NCBI GenBank assembly: GCA_964465665.1
Contig: CAYXKM010000162.1
Coordinates: 1-5,123 of the forward strand
DNA: 5,123 nt
Direction: 5' to 3'
From: JAKEGN01 sp964465665
GTDB taxonomy: Bacteria; Pseudomonadota; Gammaproteobacteria; Steroidobacterales; Woeseiaceae
Of the stretch, positions 1-5,123 are shown piece by piece (the first letter of the stretch is position 1; each line of letters starts with the position of its first letter). A program made the translations under genes and the position numbers. The notes below the pieces were generated by a model. The model worked only from the letters and a program-made list of their open reading frames with translations. It did no database searches and was not told where the DNA came from.

Positions 1-291
1 TCCGCCGAGATCCTCGAGATCGATATTGAGCTGTCACTGACCGAGTTATGCGAGGCATGCGGCGCCGGGAGCGACGATATCGTGCTGCTGGTCGAGGGTG
101 GGGTTCTGGAACCGTCCGGCGCCGGCAGGAGTCTCTGGCGATTCTCCGGCGACAGCCTGCAGCGCGCAAAGCGCGCTTTACGGTTGCAACAAGACCTTGG
201 CCTCAATGTCGCCGGGGCTGCGCTCGCACTCGATCTGCTCGATGAACTGCACCTGTTGCGCGAGAAATTACGTCGCCGCGACGAGCTGTGA
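1..291 (+). CDS. cbpM: Chaperone modulator CbpM-like protein, 5' end cut by window edge
   Basis: The frame is open from base 1 to a TGA at 289-291 and gives 96 residues with no start, so the gene begins to the left. E. coli CbpM is about 101 residues, so probably only a few are missing. Visible family features are an N-terminal LTELCEACG segment (residues 13-21, resembling the ITEFC start of E. coli CbpM), a VEGGVLEP stretch (31-38) typical of the MerR-like helix-turn-helix fold, then W46-R-F, then R-A-x-R-L-x-x-D-L-G-L-N (58-69), and a C-terminal helix rich in Leu and charged residues. In E. coli, CbpM binds the J-domain of the cytoplasmic DnaJ homologue CbpA and inhibits its co-chaperone and DNA-binding activity. 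A cbpA-like gene directly upstream is expected but lies outside the window. A GTG at 82 could be taken for a start but would remove the conserved N-terminus. Family assignment is by recalled similarity and is fairly sure. Confidence 0.82.
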   Translation, partial: SAEILEIDIELSLTELCEACGAGSDDIVLLVEGGVLEPSGAGRSLWRFSGDSLQRAKRALRLQQDLGLNVAGAALALDLLDELHLLREKLRRRDEL

Positions 292-296
292 CCGGC

Positions 297-821
297 TCAG
301 TCCTGTTTTGACAACTCCAGTGAGTAGATGACCTGGGTCGCATCGTCGGGATCCCGCGCGGAACGAAAACCCGATTGCTGCATGAGCTTTTTCATGCCGG
401 CATTTTCGGCGAGTTCGACAGAAAACAGCCGGTTCACGCCGAAGTTGCGGGCATATTTGATCAGGTGATCCAGGAGGATCCGGTCGAGCCCCTTGCCCGC
501 GTACGGGTCCGCAACGGTTATGGCAACCTCCGCTTCCTGATTTTTCGGATCGGCAACGTATCGCGCAACACCGACCTGCTTGTCGCCGGACTTGCTCTTG
601 ACCAGCGCCACGAATGCCATCTCGTGCAACAGATCGATGTCGCAAAACCTCAGCACCTGGCTCTCGCTCAGATGTCCGATGCCGCCGAGAAAACGATAAT
701 GCTTCGTCTCCGGGGACAGTCCCTCGACGAACTCCCTTTCGCGTTCGACGTCATCCCGGTTGATCGGCCGCACATGCACGACCGTACCGTCAACGAGTTT
801 TTCTTTGTATGTGTGATTCAT
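297..821 (-). CDS. GNAT family N-acetyltransferase (Pat-like stand-alone domain)
   Basis: This is a 174-residue single-domain GNAT protein, cytoplasmic with no signal or membrane segment. It opens with K-L-V-D-G-T-V-V-H-V-R-P-I (residues 8-20), followed by L-S-P-E-T-K-H-Y-R-F (35-44). This entry is typical of the acetyltransferase domain at the C-terminus of bacterial protein lysine acetyltransferases (Pat/YfiQ) and of short stand-alone relatives. The acetyl-CoA binding region is at 97-120 (AEVAITV, then DPYAGKGLDRILL), and an E-N-A-G-M-K-K-L-M-x-x-S-G-F segment (139-152) follows. The usual Q-x-x-G-x-G/A loop reads A-G-K-G-L-D, so the first and last positions deviate. The substrate cannot be read from sequence; protein lysines or a small amine are both possible. 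The frame stays open upstream to 881, but the ATG at 821 places the conserved DGT-RPI start correctly; GGAG lies about 13 bases upstream, which is rather far. It converges on cbpM with only 5 bases between stops. Confidence 0.85.
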   Translation of the reverse strand: MNHTYKEKLVDGTVVHVRPINRDDVEREREFVEGLSPETKHYRFLGGIGHLSESQVLRFCDIDLLHEMAFVALVKSKSGDKQVGVARYVADPKNQEAEVAITVADPYAGKGLDRILLDHLIKYARNFGVNRLFSVELAENAGMKKLMQQSGFRSARDPDDATQVIYSLELSKQD

Positions 822-925
822 CGGTATGTACAAGCTCCAGGACAATCTGCGGATGCAAGCAGTGTGGCGGTGAAAAAGCATAGCCTGTATGCGAATTTAC
901 CCCTATGCCGTTGTGTCGGTCCACC

Positions 926-976
926 AAAAGTGCCGGATTTATTTTTGCAATGCAAAAATAAATCCGGCACCTTTTT
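926..976. repeat. Perfect palindrome (20-bp arms) in divergent intergenic region, REP/MITE-like
   Basis: Bases 930-949 and 951-970 are exact reverse complements around a single A at 950, with outer ends GTGCCGGATTT and AAATCCGGCAC. Allowing C971 to bulge, four more A-T pairs (926-929 with 972-975) extend the stem, so left flank AAAA-GTGCC mirrors GGCACC-TTTTT with one base lost. The arms are A/T-rich at the centre and G/C-rich at the ends, unlike the surrounding GC-rich DNA. It sits between the divergent GNAT (start 821) and lipoprotein (start 1081) genes, so it is not a terminator for either. I infer a dispersed palindromic element such as a REP or a small non-autonomous element; no transposase is present. 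If transcribed it would form a long hairpin. Confidence 0.85.
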
Positions 977-997
977 AAATAAATCCGGCACCTTTTT
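956..997. repeat. Exact 21-bp tandem duplication of the palindrome's right arm
   Basis: Bases 956-976 and 977-997 are identical 21-mers, each AAATAAATCC followed by GGCACC and five Ts. The first copy is the right arm of the palindrome; the second is a direct head-to-tail copy. The single left arm can therefore pair with either copy, making two alternative hairpins. The duplication looks like local slippage or an insertion/excision scar of the palindromic element (inference). The lipoprotein gene starts 83 bases downstream, so the repeat may lie in or next to that gene's promoter or leader. Confidence 0.88.
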
Positions 998-1080
998 CCT
1001 TTTTCCGGTTCTCCGGGGCCGTTGTCGATGCAGTACACTGTCGGGAAGAATGTTGACTGACAGCAGGCAAAGGATACGCC

Positions 1081-2304
1081 ATGCACCGAGATTTACTGCC
1101 GCTAGTACTGCTCCTCGCTCCGTTTGTCGCGTCCTGCGGTGACGCCCCGTCATCGCAGGCATCGTCGGTTCGGAAGCTGCCCGCGATAGCGGGCGCCGGA
1201 AGCTCGGTGCCGCACCTTGCACGCACTGTGGCCGGCGATGTCGTCATGAGCTGGCTGGAGCCGGACGAGGAGCGAATGGCATTGCGGGTTGCAACGCTCA
1301 ACGATGACGCCTGGGAATCACCGGTCACCGTCGCCAGCGGTGACAACTGGTTCGTCAACTGGGCGGATTTTCCATCGGTCGAGCCGATCAACGACACGCT
1401 TTGGGCGGCGCACTGGCTGGTGAAAACACCGGGCGGCGTCTACTCCTATAACATTGCTGTCGCCGTCTCGAATGACGCCGGCCGAACCTGGAGCGTACCC
1501 GTGACTCCGCACGACGACGGCACGGCGACCGAGCACGGCTTTGTGTCCCTGTTTCCCTGGCACGGCGCGATCGGCGCCCTGTGGCTGGACGGTCGCAACA
1601 TGGCGGGCCACGGTCTCGGCGACAGCCACGGCGGCATGACCCTGCGCTCTGCATCGATCGGCAATGACGGTGCAATAAGCAATTCCCAACTCGTCGATGA
1701 ACTGGTGTGCGATTGCTGCCAGACCGATGTCACAACCGGCAAGGACGGTCCCGTTGCCGTTTACCGTAACCGGAGTGACACCGAGATTCGGGACATCCAC
1801 GTGGTGCGCGCAATCGATGGCCGGTGGCAAGCGAACACCGCGGTCGGCGACGACGGCTGGAAGATCAATGCCTGCCCGGTCAATGGGCCGGCTATCGCAA
1901 GCAATGGCAATACGATAGCGGTCTCGTGGTTCACCGCAGCGGACGACGATTCGCAGCTCCACATGGCCTGGTCGTCCGACGATGGCAGGACATTCGGCAA
2001 TCCGATCGATGTCGATGTCGACAAGCCGATCGGCCGGACCGATATCGAATTGCTGGATGACGGCTCGGCCATCGTCAGCTGGTTGCGTCAGGGCGCCGAT
2101 ACCACCGGAGAAATCTGCCTGCGACAGGTATCGGCATCCGGACAACTCGGTCCGGTGCAGGTCGTTGCGACGACGGGTGCCAGCCGATCGGCGGGATTTC
2201 CACAGATGTTGCGCGACGGTTCCGGTCTCGTCATCGCCTGGACCGATGTTTCGGCAGACACCACCCAGGTCCACACAGCGCGTATCGACGCCGCAATTCT
2301 GTAA
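1081..2304 (+). CDS. Sialidase-like (BNR/Asp-box repeat) lipoprotein
   Basis: This is a 407-residue protein with a lipoprotein signal: basic start MHRD, hydrophobic stretch (residues 5-17) and lipobox V-A-S-C with Cys19 as the lipidation site, followed by Gly20-Asp21. Asp at +2 can mark inner-membrane retention in E. coli, but this rule varies between bacteria. Two Asp-box motifs of the sialidase/BNR propeller type are clear: SNDAGRTW (130-137) and SSDDGRTF (298-305). Repeated W-containing beta strands (VVMSWLE, AVSWFTA, AIVSWLR, VIAWTDV) support a beta-propeller. A Cys-rich segment C-D-C-C-Q-T-D (210-216) is followed by C-P-V-N-G-P (265-270). Sialidase activity is not established, because a catalytic Arg triad and Tyr/Glu pair cannot be assigned by eye; many such propellers are not glycosidases. 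The ATG at 1081 has AAAGGA six bases upstream (1069-1074) and gives a full signal peptide. The CaiB-family gene follows 40 bases later in the same direction. Confidence 0.8.
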   Translation: MHRDLLPLVLLLAPFVASCGDAPSSQASSVRKLPAIAGAGSSVPHLARTVAGDVVMSWLEPDEERMALRVATLNDDAWESPVTVASGDNWFVNWADFPSVEPINDTLWAAHWLVKTPGGVYSYNIAVAVSNDAGRTWSVPVTPHDDGTATEHGFVSLFPWHGAIGALWLDGRNMAGHGLGDSHGGMTLRSASIGNDGAISNSQLVDELVCDCCQTDVTTGKDGPVAVYRNRSDTEIRDIHVVRAIDGRWQANTAVGDDGWKINACPVNGPAIASNGNTIAVSWFTAADDDSQLHMAWSSDDGRTFGNPIDVDVDKPIGRTDIELLDDGSAIVSWLRQGADTTGEICLRQVSASGQLGPVQVVATTGASRSAGFPQMLRDGSGLVIAWTDVSADTTQVHTARIDAAIL

Positions 2305-2344
2305 AGCTTGAGGTTACGACGGACTGACTCGGCGGAGCGTATCG

Positions 2345-3514
2345 ATGGGGCCCTTGCACGGTACGAAAATCATCGAACTCGCAGGACTCGGCGCGGGTCC
2401 TTTCTGCGGCATGATGCTCGCCGACATGGGCGCCGAGGTCATACGCATCGAACGCCCCGGTCCCGGCCGCAACCATGCGCTCGACCCGCTGTTACGCAAC
2501 CGCAAGTCCGTCGCCTGCGACCTCAAGAATCCGCGCGCCATCGAGGCTGTCCTGCGTTTGCTCGAGACGGCCGACGGCCTTTTTGAGGCCTTTCGGCCCG
2601 GCGTCGCGGAACGCCTCGGGCTCGGTCCGGAGTCCTGTCGCGCACGAAACAAAAAGCTGGTTTACGGCCGAGTTACCGGCTGGGGGCAGGACGGCCCGCT
2701 GGCAGATGCCGCAGGTCACGACCTCAACTACATCGCACTGAGCGGCGCATTGCACCTGATCGGCCGCACGGGACAAAAACCCGTGCCGCCGCTCAACCTC
2801 GTCGGTGACTTCGGAGGCGGCGGCATGTTGCTGGCTTTCGGCATGGTTTGCGCACTGATCGAAGCGCAACGCACCGGCCACGGACAGGTCGTCGATGCGG
2901 CAATGGTCGACGGCGCCAACACGTTGATGGCCATGTTTCACGGATTTCAGGCCATGGGCCTGCACTCGGATGACACCGGTTCGAGTTTTCTCGGCGGCGC
3001 CGCGCATTTCTACGACACTTATGAGACGCAGGACGGCAAGTACGTATCAATCGCTGCCATAGAACCGCAATTCTACGATTTGCTGATCGAGCGATGCGGG
3101 CTCGATCGCCGGCGATTTGCGCCTGGTGTATTTGACATGCAATGCAACGGCGCTACTCGCCGCCACTGGGCGGAACTCAAAACCGAACTGGCGGATGTGT
3201 TCAAAACCAAAACACGCGATGAGTGGTGTGAGATTCTCGAAGGCAGCGATGCCTGTTTTGCACCGGTGCTGACGCTGACGGAAGCACCCGCGCACGAACA
3301 CAACCGCGCAAGGCAGGCATTCGTTGCGGTCGGCGGTCAACTGCAAGCAGCGCCGGCGCCGCGTTTCGATCGCACCCCGGCGGCACGGCCGCGCCCTGGC
3401 GTCCCGCCCGGCACACACAGCCGTGAAGTCCTGCAGTCGGCCGGCTTCGGCGCCGAGGAAATCAGCGAATTGATCGGCTCCGGAGCTATCGTCGCGGTCG
3501 ACGGCGGAACCTAG
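2345..3514 (+). CDS. CaiB/BaiF CoA-transferase family protein, alpha-methylacyl-CoA racemase type
   Basis: This is a 389-residue cytoplasmic protein of the family III CoA-transferase fold. The N-terminus shows G-x-K-I-I-E-L-A-G-L-G-A-G-P-F (6-20), M-L-A-D-M-G-A-E-V-I-R-I-E-R-P (24-38), then C-D-L-K-N-P (58-63), and F-R-P-G-V-A-E-R-L-G (83-92). The catalytic set of alpha-methylacyl-CoA racemases is present: His125 in AGHDLNY, Asp155 in VGDFGGGG and Glu240 in AAIEPQF, each one position before His126, Asp156 and Glu241 of the Mycobacterium tuberculosis enzyme MCR. Gly-rich 156-160 rather than a formyl-/carnitine-CoA transferase pattern also favours racemase. Such enzymes epimerise 2-methylacyl-CoA thioesters in branched-chain fatty acid or sterol side-chain breakdown; the true substrate here is unknown. 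The length is slightly above the roughly 360 residues of MCR, with an Ala/Pro/Arg-rich stretch at 335-356. GGAG at 2334-2337 lies seven bases before the ATG. The 40-base gap to the lipoprotein gene shows no clear terminator, so co-transcription is possible. Confidence 0.88.
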   Translation: MGPLHGTKIIELAGLGAGPFCGMMLADMGAEVIRIERPGPGRNHALDPLLRNRKSVACDLKNPRAIEAVLRLLETADGLFEAFRPGVAERLGLGPESCRARNKKLVYGRVTGWGQDGPLADAAGHDLNYIALSGALHLIGRTGQKPVPPLNLVGDFGGGGMLLAFGMVCALIEAQRTGHGQVVDAAMVDGANTLMAMFHGFQAMGLHSDDTGSSFLGGAAHFYDTYETQDGKYVSIAAIEPQFYDLLIERCGLDRRRFAPGVFDMQCNGATRRHWAELKTELADVFKTKTRDEWCEILEGSDACFAPVLTLTEAPAHEHNRARQAFVAVGGQLQAAPAPRFDRTPAARPRPGVPPGTHSREVLQSAGFGAEEISELIGSGAIVAVDGGT

Positions 3515-3595
3515 ATTGTGCGCAGGGCCCGCCGATGCCGGGTACCGTGACGACAGACAGAAAAAATTGTGCTGATCGGCATCACACATCGGCGC

Positions 3596-3601
3596 TACAA
3601 T
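3596..3601 (+). promoter_or_regulatory. Possible -10 box of the corA transcript
   Basis: TACAAT at 3596-3601 matches five of six positions of the sigma70 -10 consensus in the gap after the racemase gene. No good -35 lies 16-18 bases upstream; the TTGTGC at 3567-3572 is 23 bases away, which is too far. If used, transcription would start near 3608, giving a leader of about 75 bases to the small ORF and about 137 to the CTG start of the channel gene. This is a weak call resting on one hexamer and its position. Confidence 0.3.
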
Positions 3602-3603
3602 TT

Positions 3604-3671
3604 CGCCTCGCCAGTGATCCCAAGAACAATGCGCCCGCCCGGATCGTGCAAGCCGTTCGTCTGGCGGGGTG
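3604..3671 (+). promoter_or_regulatory. Candidate structured leader RNA upstream of corA
   Basis: Bases 3604-3614 (CGCCTCGCCAG) can pair with 3661-3671 (CTGGCGGGGTG) as an 11-bp helix with two G-U wobbles. Inside it GATCC (3616-3620) pairs with GGATC (3641-3645). The helix ends two bases before the GGAG (3673-3676) of the 22-codon ORF, so folding could affect its translation. There is no T-tract after it, so it is not an obvious intrinsic terminator for the racemase gene. Magnesium transporter genes such as mgtA have regulatory leaders in enteric bacteria, but this one does not match any class I recognise. The function is inference, and GC-rich DNA yields such stems by chance. Confidence 0.3.
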
Positions 3672-3683
3672 CGGAGAACAAGG

Positions 3684-3752
3684 ATGAACCAGCGGGCACG
3701 AAGCCGTCAGCTGCTTAAGCACACTCATCAATCCGGAGATTTTTCTGGCTAA
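3684..3752 (+). CDS. Possible 22-codon leader ORF overlapping the corA start
   Basis: ATG at 3684 opens a 22-residue frame (MNQRARSRQLLKHTHQSGDF then SG) ending with TAA at 3750-3752. GGAG at 3673-3676 lies seven bases upstream, which is ideal spacing. The peptide is basic (Arg, Lys, His) and has no signal or membrane segment. Its stop overlaps the presumed CTG start of the channel gene by eight bases, the arrangement expected for translational coupling. The alternative is that it is the true N-terminus of the channel: a +1 shift at the T5 run (3740-3744) would join it in frame to LANKRR and give about 386 residues. That could be a base-calling error in the homopolymer, a real frameshift mutation or programmed shifting. 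It could also be chance. Confidence 0.3.
   Translation: MNQRARSRQLLKHTHQSGDFSG
3735..3738 (+). promoter_or_regulatory. Ribosome binding site supporting a CTG start for corA
   Basis: GGAG at 3735-3738 is followed by six bases and then CTG at 3745-3747. The frame between the upstream stop (TGA 3685-3687) and the first ATG (3883) contains no ATG, GTG or TTG, and the ATG at 3883 has no purine-rich site before it. This makes the CTG the best-placed initiation codon for a full-length channel. Confidence 0.5.
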
Positions 3753-4845
3753 CAAACGACGAAGTACCCGGATCAGGAAACAAACCAGGCCGGGCGATGC
3801 ACCGGGGACGCTGATCGCACCCGCCGGCTCACCGTATCCGTCGATAGAGATCATTGCTTACGGGCCAACGGATTTCGTCGAAATGCCAGCCGCCACACTG
3901 GAGGACATCCGGCGCACCCGCAGCGAGCAGCCGATCACCTGGGTCAATGTCTCGGGCCGTGGCGATGTCGAACTGATACGTCACATCGGCGATATTTTCG
4001 GCCTGCATCCGCTTGCGATGGAAGACCTGATGAACCTGCACCACAGGCCCAAGGTCGAGGAGTACGAAGACCACGTCTTCCTGGTCAGCCATTTGTTCTC
4101 GCCGGGCCCGGACATCGTTACAGAGCAGATTGCACTGTTTCTCGGCAAGGATTTCGTGCTGTCGTTTCAGGAAACGCCGGGAGATTGCTTCGGCCCGCTG
4201 CGGGAGAGGCTGCGCCAGGGCAAAGGGAGGTTACGCACGACCAAAGCAGATTACCTTTTTTACGCACTGCTGGATGCGATCGTGGACCAGTTCTTCCCGG
4301 TGCTGGAACGCTACGGTGAATCGCTCGAATATATCGAAGAAAAGGTGGTGACATCGCCGGACTCGCAGCAGATCGCTACCCTTCATGACATGAAGCGCGG
4401 TCTTCTTACGATCCGACGCGCAATCTGGCCGCACCGCGAGATGCTCAATGCCATTATCCGCGATGAGAACCCGATGATTGCGGATGAGACGCGGATTTAC
4501 TTTCGCGACATTTACGACCACACGATCAACCTGATGGACATCGTCGAAACGTATCGGGAAATTGCCTCCGGACTGGTTGACGTCTATATCTCGAGCGTGA
4601 GCGCAAAACTCAACGAAATCATGAAAGTCCTGACGATCATAGCCACCATATTCATGCCGCTCAGTTTTGTTGCAAGCGTTTACGGCATGAACTTCGATCG
4701 TTCGGCGTCCCCGTGGAACATGCCGGAACTGGGCTGGGGCTTCGGTTACCTGATGTCCTTGCTGTTGATGGCAAGCATTGCCGCTGGTTTATTGCTTTTT
4801 TTCCGGCTCAAGGGCTGGCTGGGTGAACGTCGGCCGCGGGAATAG
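3745..4845 (+). CDS. corA: CorA family magnesium/cobalt transport protein (CTG start proposed)
   Basis: This is a CorA-type channel, a homopentamer that lets Mg2+ (also Co2+, Ni2+) through the inner membrane. From the CTG it has 366 residues, close to the 351 of Thermotoga maritima CorA. Residues 1-46 hold a basic tail (ANKRRSTRIRK) and A-P-G-T-L-I, matching the P-P-G-T-L start of the family. T-W-V-N-V-S-G and H-P-L-A-M-E-D-L-M-N then H-x-R-P-K-V-E-E-Y follow in the cytoplasmic domain. Asp94 (AMED) and Asp255 (YFRD) match the regulatory Mg2+ site Asp89/Asp253 of the Thermotoga protein. TM1 is about 293-313, ending in the signature Y-G-M-N-F (GMN 314-316; 312-314 in Thermotoga). TM2 is about 334-353, with a basic cytoplasmic tail. 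An ATG at 3883 would give 320 residues but drops conserved N-terminal strands and has no ribosome binding site. The family is certain; the start is the uncertain part. The leader region may regulate it. Confidence 0.9.
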   Translation: MANKRRSTRIRKQTRPGDAPGTLIAPAGSPYPSIEIIAYGPTDFVEMPAATLEDIRRTRSEQPITWVNVSGRGDVELIRHIGDIFGLHPLAMEDLMNLHHRPKVEEYEDHVFLVSHLFSPGPDIVTEQIALFLGKDFVLSFQETPGDCFGPLRERLRQGKGRLRTTKADYLFYALLDAIVDQFFPVLERYGESLEYIEEKVVTSPDSQQIATLHDMKRGLLTIRRAIWPHREMLNAIIRDENPMIADETRIYFRDIYDHTINLMDIVETYREIASGLVDVYISSVSAKLNEIMKVLTIIATIFMPLSFVASVYGMNFDRSASPWNMPELGWGFGYLMSLLLMASIAAGLLLFFRLKGWLGERRPRE

Positions 4846-4875
4846 GCTGTAATCCGCAGCGCTTGCCGCAGCAAC

Positions 4876-4891
4876 CCTGGTCGGAACCGGG
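4876..4891 (+). terminator. Weak stem-loop between convergent corA and gabT-like genes
   Basis: CCTGGT (4876-4881) and ACCGGG (4886-4891) can form a six-pair stem with one G-U wobble and a CGGA tetraloop on the + strand RNA. It lies in the 53-base gap between the converging stops, where terminators are expected. No T-run follows, and on the minus strand one pair becomes a mismatch, so this is a poor intrinsic terminator. Confidence 0.2.
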
Positions 4892-4898
4892 ATAAAGC

Positions 4899-5123
4899 TC
4901 AGCTTGCCTTGCGCAGTGTGCTGCTCAAGCCAATGATCGCTTCGCGTACCAGAGACAGGGCTTCGTCGAGCAACTTGTCGCTGATGACGAGCGCCGGCAG
5001 GAAACGGATTACGTTGCCTCTTGCGCCACAGGACAGGAGGATCACTCCTTTCTTCAGCGCTTCTGCCAGGATCGCTTTGGTCAGATCCGGATCCGGCTGA
5101 CCGGCATCGCCGTTTTTCACCAG
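4899..5123 (-). CDS. gabT: Class III aminotransferase, 4-aminobutyrate aminotransferase-like; C-terminal part only
   Basis: The minus-strand frame runs from the right edge to a stop at 4899-4901 and gives the last 74 residues of a larger protein. The segment I-L-L-S-C-G-A-R-G-N-V-I-R-F-L-P (residues 28-43 of the fragment) matches the C-terminal hallmark of GabT-type enzymes (E. coli has L-L-L-T-C-G-A-Y-G-N-V-I-R-F-L), including the conserved active-site Arg of the GNVIRF motif. The rest, L-V-I-S-D-K-L-L-D-E-A-L, fits the final helix region. These PLP enzymes move the amino group of 4-aminobutyrate (or 5-aminovalerate) to 2-oxoglutarate, giving succinate semialdehyde and glutamate, in the cytoplasm. 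The PLP lysine and most of the roughly 425-residue family length lie outside the window, so substrate choice within class III cannot be proven here. A GTG at 5118-5120 is an internal Val codon, not a start. The gene converges on corA. Confidence 0.83.
   Translation of the reverse strand: MVKNGDAGQPDPDLTKAILAEALKKGVILLSCGARGNVIRFLPALVISDKLLDEALSLVREAIIGLSSTLRKAS

Noticed and set aside
82..291. GTG at 82 as the start of the CbpM-like gene
   Set aside because: The same frame is open to base 1 and encodes the conserved N-terminal CbpM segment, so the gene is truncated by the window.
926..997. Palindrome with T-runs read as an intrinsic terminator
   Set aside because: It lies upstream of both flanking genes, which diverge, so no gene ends here; an element or leader structure fits better.
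1022..1051. Possible promoter TTGTCG-18-AAGAAT before the lipoprotein gene
   Set aside because: Each hexamer matches only four of six consensus positions; such pairs are common by chance.
375..1142. Plus-strand 255-codon frame across the GNAT gene and the repeat
   Set aside because: It is antisense to the GNAT gene and runs through the palindrome; the product has no family features.
1318..2274. Long minus-strand open frame (318 codons) opposite the lipoprotein gene
   Set aside because: It is fully antisense to a gene with a signal peptide and Asp-boxes, and its translation shows no recognisable domain; it is a high-GC shadow frame.
3523..3545. Hairpin-like GC segment just after the racemase stop
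   Set aside because: The CCCG/CGGG pairing is only four bases and no T-run follows, so a terminator is not supported.
3047..3589. Minus-strand 180-codon frame at the end of the racemase gene
   Set aside because: It lies opposite the conserved coding region and shows no domain or plausible translation start context.

Overview
The window is GC-rich, compact bacterial chromosome. Its proteins look like those of a gammaproteobacterium, possibly a marine or sediment lineage. This rests on the style of the CbpM-, Pat-like GNAT- and GabT-type proteins and on a palindromic intergenic repeat, so the taxonomic guess is only moderate. No rRNA, tRNA, CRISPR array, intact transposase or prophage gene is visible.

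Layout from left to right. (1) Positions 1-291 (+) hold the 3' part of a CbpM-like chaperone modulator gene; its usual partner, a cbpA/dnaJ-like gene, would lie to the left. (2) Positions 297-821 (-) hold a stand-alone GNAT acetyltransferase that converges on cbpM with 5 bases between the stop codons. (3) Positions 822-1080 are a divergent intergenic region containing a perfect 20-bp-arm palindrome whose right arm is followed by an exact 21-bp tandem copy. (4) Positions 1081-2304 (+) encode a lipoprotein with sialidase-type Asp-box (BNR) repeats and a conspicuous Cys-rich segment. (5) Positions 2345-3514 (+) encode a CaiB/BaiF CoA-transferase family protein of the alpha-methylacyl-CoA racemase type with the catalytic residues intact; it lies 40 bases after the lipoprotein gene and could share its transcript. 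(6) Positions 3515-3744 are the leader of a CorA-type Mg2+/Co2+ channel gene, with a possible -10 box, a long imperfect stem and a 22-codon upstream ORF with a good ribosome binding site. (7) Positions 3745-4845 (+) encode the CorA-family channel, whose best-supported start is a CTG overlapping the end of the small ORF. (8) Positions 4899-5123 (-) hold the 3' end of a gabT-like class III aminotransferase gene running off the right edge.

The genes do not form one obvious pathway; this looks like ordinary housekeeping and metabolic chromosome. The parts most worth a second look are the corA leader (structured RNA, small ORF, CTG start with no in-frame ATG, GTG or TTG covering the conserved N-terminus) and the palindrome plus tandem repeat between the divergent genes. 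Neither proves a new system.
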